From the NCBI RefSeq assembly GCF_003576645.1, contig NC_044920.1, positions 17,958,529 through 18,022,528 on the forward strand: 64,000 nucleotides of DNA. The letters run 5' to 3'. A program made the translations under genes and the position numbers. Position 1 is the stretch's first letter. The number at the start of each line of letters is the position of its first letter. Source of the stretch: Ipomoea triloba. Taxonomy: Eukaryota; Streptophyta; Magnoliopsida; Solanales; Convolvulaceae. Positions 59,001-64,000 of this stretch are shown here, one piece after another. Below the pieces are notes generated by a model. The model worked only from the letters and a program-made list of their open reading frames with translations. It did not search any database and was not told where the DNA came from.

Positions 59001-59801
59001 TATAGATCTAGTATTTGAAGAAGCATTATCTAAAGAAATTGAAAACACTTTATTTTTTAATTCAAACTCATACGGGCCTGGGTCCGAGCCTAGGCCATGC
59101 CTGGGTTGGTTAGGGGCTTGTGCCAGGCCTGAACCCAATCCTGGGCCAGTTTCGAGCTAGGCCCCAGGTTTTTTTAATAAGACCTGGACCAGCCCTGTAA
59201 AAGCCGGTCCCGATTCAGGCTAGGCCTGACCTAGGCTTGGTGAAGCCCAGGCCCGGTTTTTTCTGGGTCTATTCATGGCTGGTTCGGACTTGAACTGGCC
59301 CATGGCCACCTCTAGTATAAAGGTAATGATGATCATAATTGATAATTGAAGTTATGCATCAATTTGTAATTGGAAGATTTGAAAAACACTAAAAATGTGA
59401 TTTCAAGGTTCCTTTTTAAGTTGGAAAATAGTGTTTTCTATTTTATGCTTTGTAAATTAGAAAGTAGTTGATTTTGAATAGAGGACTCTGTTTTCAATTT
59501 TTCGATTTCTGAAAATTTTTCCAGTTAATAAGATTCCCTCTCTGTATAAAGGGGAAAAACAGAAATGATGAAGAAAAGAAACACTTTATTGCTTCGAGGC
59601 TGTTTAAGAGAGGAGGGTGAACACTGCAGAGAAACAAATACATTGAATTCCAAGGCGTAACTAGAATGATAAAAAGCAGAACAGCAACAAAGAGGATTTT
59701 GAAAATCTTACAGTTCGTTGTCCAGCAATAATTCTTGAAACGGAAGCTAATTTCAAACTTCTTTCACCACTGCTACTTATCCAAATCAAAGATGATTCAT
59801 C
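53094..59801 (-). CDS. PRAF-type protein (PH, RCC1 repeats, FYVE, BRX), 5' end missing
   Basis: Seven coding exons join in phase to 1118 codons: 59801-59712, 57932-57846, 57754-57635, 57034-54941, 54846-54700, 54486-53792, 53217-53094 (stop TGA). All introns are GT-AG. Order: rest of a PH domain ([50 protein letters not shown]), seven or so RCC1 blades (from GDVYIWGEV to [10 protein letters not shown]), FYVE finger ([20 protein letters not shown]...VCDSCF, with the plant RKRHNC variant), coiled coil ([20 protein letters not shown]), Ser/Asn-rich linker, and C-terminal BRX ([34 protein letters not shown]). PRAF relatives bind phosphoinositides and small GTPases and act at membranes; the role of this copy is inferred. 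The first exon(s), about 45 codons in relatives, were not found up to 64000. A MITE sits in the last intron and a hAT-like element in the second intron of the region. Confidence 0.92.
53310..53722. mobile_element. MITE-like element in the last PRAF intron
   Basis: The left 'ccatggactaccttacattg' then 'tggaccctaatcc' is mirrored on the right by 'ggactagggttcacaatgca' then 'accatggtccatgg'. Internal blocks 'aattaacatattctgtactt' appear in both orientations. It is related in style to the GGACC families but distinct. Confidence 0.55.
58031..59315. mobile_element. hAT-like element in a PRAF intron
   Basis: Both edges are dense in GGCC, GGGCC and CCTGGG words: left GCCGGGCATGGGCC and 'gggactgggactggccc', right 'ggcccatggccacctctag' and 'ggcttggtgaagcccaggcc'. 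The outer words are roughly inverted (CCGGGCATGGGCC against GGTGGCCATGGGCC). This 'GGTGGCCATGGGCC' edge is common on plant hAT elements. No clean 8 bp duplication was seen (ACATAAAC against TATAAAGG). The interior has no transposase but contains the small ORF at 58464-58700. Confidence 0.55.
58464..58700 (-). CDS. Small secreted-peptide-like ORF (78 aa), unknown family
   Basis: From the ATG at 58700 the product is [20 protein letters not shown] followed by [11 protein letters not shown]: a short basic n-region and a strong hydrophobic core ending in a small-residue site, a good signal peptide or single anchor. The remaining ~48 residues are Pro-rich ([16 protein letters not shown]) and end [20 protein letters not shown] then FVKPI, with one CxxC pair. 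A TATTTAAG motif lies about 60 bases upstream. It sits on the same strand as PRAF within the hAT-like element in its intron. I do not recognise the family. It could be a transduplicated gene, a nested young gene or chance. Confidence 0.4.
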   Translation of the reverse strand: MTFGRRRTPVFFSLIICFLALFILPATIGRKTPKPIPPPRPSSPVRPVTRSQAPGPTTPCSKCVQEGIRSLTDFVKPI

Positions 59802-61330
59802 CTACAGAATGCATATTTAGACCAAAATTAGCATACAGATATGCACAAAGAAAGTGTATCTGGAGATATTGTAAGCAAAATCATTGCTATATGCCTATAT
59901 TGCATATAATGTTTGTTAAGTGTCCCAAATTGAAAATATAAAATTTAAAATAAAATAAAAAACATATGGGTTTATAAGGAGGGTTAAATTAGCTAATTGA
60001 TTGGATTCAATCTTTTAGTGTGGTTTGTCCCATGTGCATTATAGCCTAGTTGAGTGACATGGCCCAATATTAGAATATTAGATTATAACATGCTATCAGA
60101 GCTTATTCGGTCCACTTTGGGTTCACCCAGTTGGGTCCCCAATCCCAAGCCTAGTTGTTAAGTGCACTTTGGTAGCATCTAGAGCTTGTAATCAACCAGT
60201 TAGATTCAAAATGGCCCGATTGTCTACTTGCGAAGAGTGTTAAGAGTCTCACATTGTAAATATAAAAGAAAACATATAGGTTTATAAGTGTAATAGTTAT
60301 TGTGCGGACCATGGTCCACACAGCTATGTGGACCATGGTCCAATATATATTTTTATAATTCATAATGTACATTATTCTAGCACATAAAGTACATTATTCT
60401 AACACATAATATACATTATAATGTACATTATTCTAACTCATAAAATTCACCGACATCGTTTTGGACAGTGGTCCACACAATAATTTGCCCTTTATAAGAT
60501 CATGGGTTATACTAGTTAATCGATTGGATTCAGTGTTTTAGTGTCGTTGCATTATAGCCCAGACTTTGGCCCAATCTTAGATTATAACAATATCTAAGCA
60601 GTTGAAACAAAATGAACAGGTACTCATAACTCATAACACAAACAGAGATATAAAATAATTGTATTACAAAAGTTAAATTACCATAATTGGATGCCAAGAT
60701 TACAAATTGAGAATAATGGCATAAAAAGTGAATGAAAAGACAGGCTATATTTCAGCAATTTCCATAGGTAAAACAGAATGCATTGAGTGAACAGCATGAA
60801 CAAGAGCTACAGGTTCTAAACTCATGGATAAAAATGTGGACCCAGATCGCAGATCAAGACAGAAAGTAAAGAAAGCCAATTTTATAATTTAAGAATATCG
60901 CCACGTTTAGTTTATTTGAGCTAATAATTACCTTTTCATTTTGGATGATCTTTTTTTCCAGAGGCAAATTAGGACCAATCATCAGACAAGATATGTGTTA
61001 TGCAGTTATGCACTTATGCTAGCAAATTTGAGAAGTGAAGCAAAATGCTCATTAAGATGGTAGCAGCTAAGATGGAAATGTAAACATATCGTTGTGGAAA
61101 TAACATTGAACCATTGTACAGTTGAGAAAATTTATTAAGGCATCTATTCCACTTATTACCAAAAGAAGGTGCCTACTTCATCTAATTATAGTTGCCAACC
61201 ACTCATTCAGAAATTGCAGTCAAATTAAGATGTGATTCACAAAGTTTGAAATGGCAGTCAAATTGTTGTGGCTGTGTTTTGGAAACCCTGAATACATATG
61301 AGAATTGTTAAAGGAAAAGGATTTTACATA
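59802..61330. other. Presumed 5' PRAF intron or upstream DNA
   Basis: No PRAF first exon, other gene or RNA was recognised. A MITE lies at 60295-60490, and a short (AT)n tract ends this part near 61352. Confidence 0.45.
60295..60490. mobile_element. MITE, 'GTGGACCATGGTCCACA' family, third copy
   Basis: It has GCGGACCATGGTCCACACAG and 'ctatgtggaccatggtccaa' at the left, 'cataatgtacattattctaa' repeats inside, and 'agtggtccacacaataattt' at the right. Orientation is opposite to the copy at 30335. Confidence 0.65.
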
Positions 61331-61449
61331 TATATATATATATATATATATAGGCATTTCAGAACTATAGATGCAATTGTCCTCTCTATATAGAGAATTA
61401 GATGGGCTTTAGCCCATCAGGCCATCACTAAGAGCCTTGGGCTAGTTGA

Positions 61450-62396
61450 TGTTGGAAAATTCATAGAGAAACTAATATTCATAATTCATGACTTTATGTG
61501 TACGTGCTCTAACGTTCATGTGATGATTTGAAGTTGTGGAAGATATAAGTAATCACATATAACATTAGATTAGATGTTAGATAAGAATTTATAATCGTGA
61601 AGTATACATTTAATCACTATAAAGCTTGTAAATTACAAGGATGTATATATATTCATATATATAAACTACAGCTGTAAGTAAGGTAATCCAATTAATTTGG
61701 ACTAGAGTTGTAATCAATTTGGGCTGATTACTTAGTCCATAATTAAGCTAGATAAGTCCAAAATATATCTCATTGTTGGGCTGAAAATTGCTTCAAATTG
61801 GGTCAGATTGAATTTAGGTCCAAATTGAACAAAATTTGTACCGAGATTTAATGTCCAATTCGGACATGGATTCAAAAGTCAAAATTTGATTTTTGGTCAG
61901 CGGCTGCAGTTAACAGTTGAAAGGATAAGACTTATGCTTCAATTTGAAATTGAAAATTCAATTGAATTTAAATTGCTAACTGCCATTTGTTTTGCCTATA
62001 AAAGGCAGTGTATGCATGCATCGAGGACAAGGCAAAGTACGCCGTACAGCATATGAGGAAATGGTTGGTTGAAAAATATTTTCCTATTTCCTATCTATGG
62101 AAAATAGATTTTCTTATTTTCTAGTTTTTTCCAAGATTGATCTAATTGAAGTATTAGTTCTTCTTTATAAAACACACTTTGACAAATATGCTCTCGTATT
62201 CACCCTTTTGATAGAATTTGTCAAGCGCCTAAATTCAATTGTTACACCTTCATTGTATCTCAAAAGTTCTTATCTGTGATTATCTTGTTGCTTTGGTAAG
62301 AGATTGATAAGAAACTTTTAGGAAAGTGAACCTAGTCCATTTATCCGGTTTTTATTCTCTTAACCCTTGTTCATACTAGAGCAAAAATATCCAACA
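61450..62396 (+). mobile_element. Probable solo Copia LTR
   Basis: A 947 bp segment starts TGTTGGAAAATTC and ends AAAATATCCAACA, giving the TGTTGGA/TCCAACA inverted ends typical of Copia LTRs. A TATAAAAG box lies at about 61996-62003, with an R-region-like stretch after it. The flanking 5-mers GTTGA and TTTAA do not match well, so the target duplication is decayed or the limits are off. Confidence 0.55.
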
Positions 62397-64000
62397 TTTA
62401 ACATCAACACAAAAATCCTACAGTTAGGGTTAAGATCAACAGAAATAAAGCCAAATTTAAAAAATAAATAAATAAAATCATAGGAAAGGGCTGGACAGCA
62501 GGGATATTTCTTGCAACATTACCAGGTCTGAACCCAGGGTATTGCATTGTACAAAAATTCTGATGTAAAATATTAAAGCAAACTACACTACTATAGTTTA
62601 AGCATTTAAACAAATTCATAGAAACAATTTGACAATAGAGATCATTTTTAGAAAACACTATCCAGCCAAAACCTCCTTAACAGTAATCCTGCCATAGCTA
62701 AAAACCACAAAATTATTACAAAAAACACACTTGCCATAGCAGTGACGTTTTTTGTTCACTATTTATATATCCCTTCAAGAATCTAGACTGGATCCTTTTG
62801 CAACAATGTCAACATTTTTCAAAATCCAAACCAGCACTATATTATTTTACACAATCACAGCAGAGAAATTTATAATAAAAGATAGCTAGCTTATAGTCAT
62901 AAACAAATAATACCAAAGCCAAAACTCTGATGGTTTAAGATATAGAAAACTCAAAGATCATTAATAGTTAATTCTACTTCTGATCCTTCTAGTATAGTGG
63001 CGCAATTCTATACTAGCTGAAGACCTCCAATTTTGAAACCTTTACTCCACTACTTTCAGAATTATTCCAAATTCACCCCAAAATGTCCATAATGCATTCA
63101 CGTGTAGAAAGGTGAAATTGGTGAAATGTCCACAAAGTGAATGCATTTAGAATATTTTGAACTGGATATGGAACAATTTTGAAAATACAAGGACTAAATG
63201 TGTTGAAATTGAAAGTTGAAGACATAATTTGGAATTTTATGTATACCCAAGGGACAAAAATATGGAATTAACTCAATCACTGACCATAGACATAGCAATT
63301 ACAATAGCAAAGATTGACTTGGAATTTGGAAATATTTAACTACATTACACTATACCCAATTTATGTTATAGGTCTTAAGTGAATATTATTCCTAAGCAAG
63401 CAAAACCTAGGGAGGAAAATGTGTGATATAAATCTTAGGGGGTGTTTGGTTCAAGGAATGCCAGATTACTTTAGGAATGTCAAATTCCTGGGAATGTGCT
63501 TAATTTGTGTTTGATTAAAATTACAGGAATACAATATTATCTTGTTTGGGTGAAGATTATGTTTTATATCATAATAATCATTTTACTTTAGTGCCCTAAA
63601 CTTATTTTCATGCAATGTAATGTATGTAGACACAAAATACAAATGGCTACCAATACCCAACCAATATTCTGATGCACAAAAAGTTTAGGTTTATTTTACA
63701 GCAGCAATAAAAATATATCCTTACATAAATAGGCTTGTTATGAAATAAAAAATTTAATAAGGAAAACAAATGGAAGTAGAAAGTGAAACTTCAATTTCAG
63801 AATGGTAGGTTTGAGTTCATGTTAAGATTTCAAGACTTCAGAAAGTGTAGATATTCCCTTAAGAGGCAATAAAAAAGTTGGTAATCTGTCCGAGTAACCT
63901 CTACGAACGTAATTTGTTATTTGTTGTAATATAAATATGAAACAAAGGAATTGAATATCAACCAAGGTAAAGGGAAAATAGAGGAAATATGCATTAAAAT
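62397..64000. other. Intergenic or intronic DNA, no gene seen
   Basis: No frame of note. A 'gggggtgtttggttcaagga' motif at about 63439 looks like the left end of another MITE, whose right end was not located. Confidence 0.4.

Larger units (their letters stand above)
57933..59711 (-). other. PRAF intron hosting the hAT-like insertion
   Basis: The intron runs from donor GTAAGA (59711) to acceptor TTCCAG (57933), 1779 bases, of which about 1285 are the hAT-like element. Splice sites remain intact, so the host frame is unaffected. Confidence 0.8.

Overview
The window is nuclear DNA from a flowering plant, most likely a eudicot. It is AT-rich, has GT-AG introns, plant-specific gene families (a PH/RCC1/FYVE/BRX protein, a chloroplast-targeted carrier, a CYP722-type P450, an extensin with a PAC/Ole e 1 domain), and very many plant transposons. 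I cannot name the species from the sequence alone.

Four host genes anchor the map. (1) 16877-11372, minus: an extensin-like gene with a PAC/Pollen Ole e 1 domain. It is a clear pseudogene, with three in-frame stops, one frameshift, a Harbinger-like element inside exon 2 and a gene-carrying Mutator-like element in its intron. (2) 27474-31769, plus: an intact nine-exon cytochrome P450 (473 aa) of the CYP722 type, the family linked to strigolactone biosynthesis. (3) 42651-41443, minus: an intact intronless MITOFERRIN-like 1 chloroplast carrier. (4) 59801-53094, minus: a PRAF-type gene whose last seven coding exons are intact; the first exon(s) lie beyond the right edge or were not found.

The rest is mostly mobile DNA. 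1-4800 holds Mutator-like MITEs with 9-10 bp target duplications and a likely unmerged contig overlap around a single N. 6120-10400 holds pieces of an Athila/Tat-like LTR element on the minus strand (gag-like ORF, tRNA-Asp primer site, LTR) and a Copia gag scrap. 17800-26990 is a field of MITEs and a hAT transposase tail. 34200-36660 is a decayed Copia pol. 39200-40280 holds two SINE-like insertions with exact duplications. 47070-50153 is a Pack-MULE with 9 bp target duplications carrying broken RING and PHD exons. 50170-52750 is a chain of elements separated by AT microsatellites and ends in an inverted repeat centred on an N. 61450-62396 looks like a solo Copia LTR.

The host genes show no sign of acting together in one pathway. 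The common thread is how transposons shaped them: MITEs sit just upstream of the P450 and the carrier and inside introns of the P450 and PRAF genes, and two elements carry pieces of other plant genes. The most interesting items are the two Pack-MULEs, the footprint-exact insertion in the extensin exon, and a 78-codon secreted-peptide-like ORF inside a hAT-like element in a PRAF intron. Two N gaps flanked by poly-G and two single-N junctions mark places where the assembly should not be trusted.
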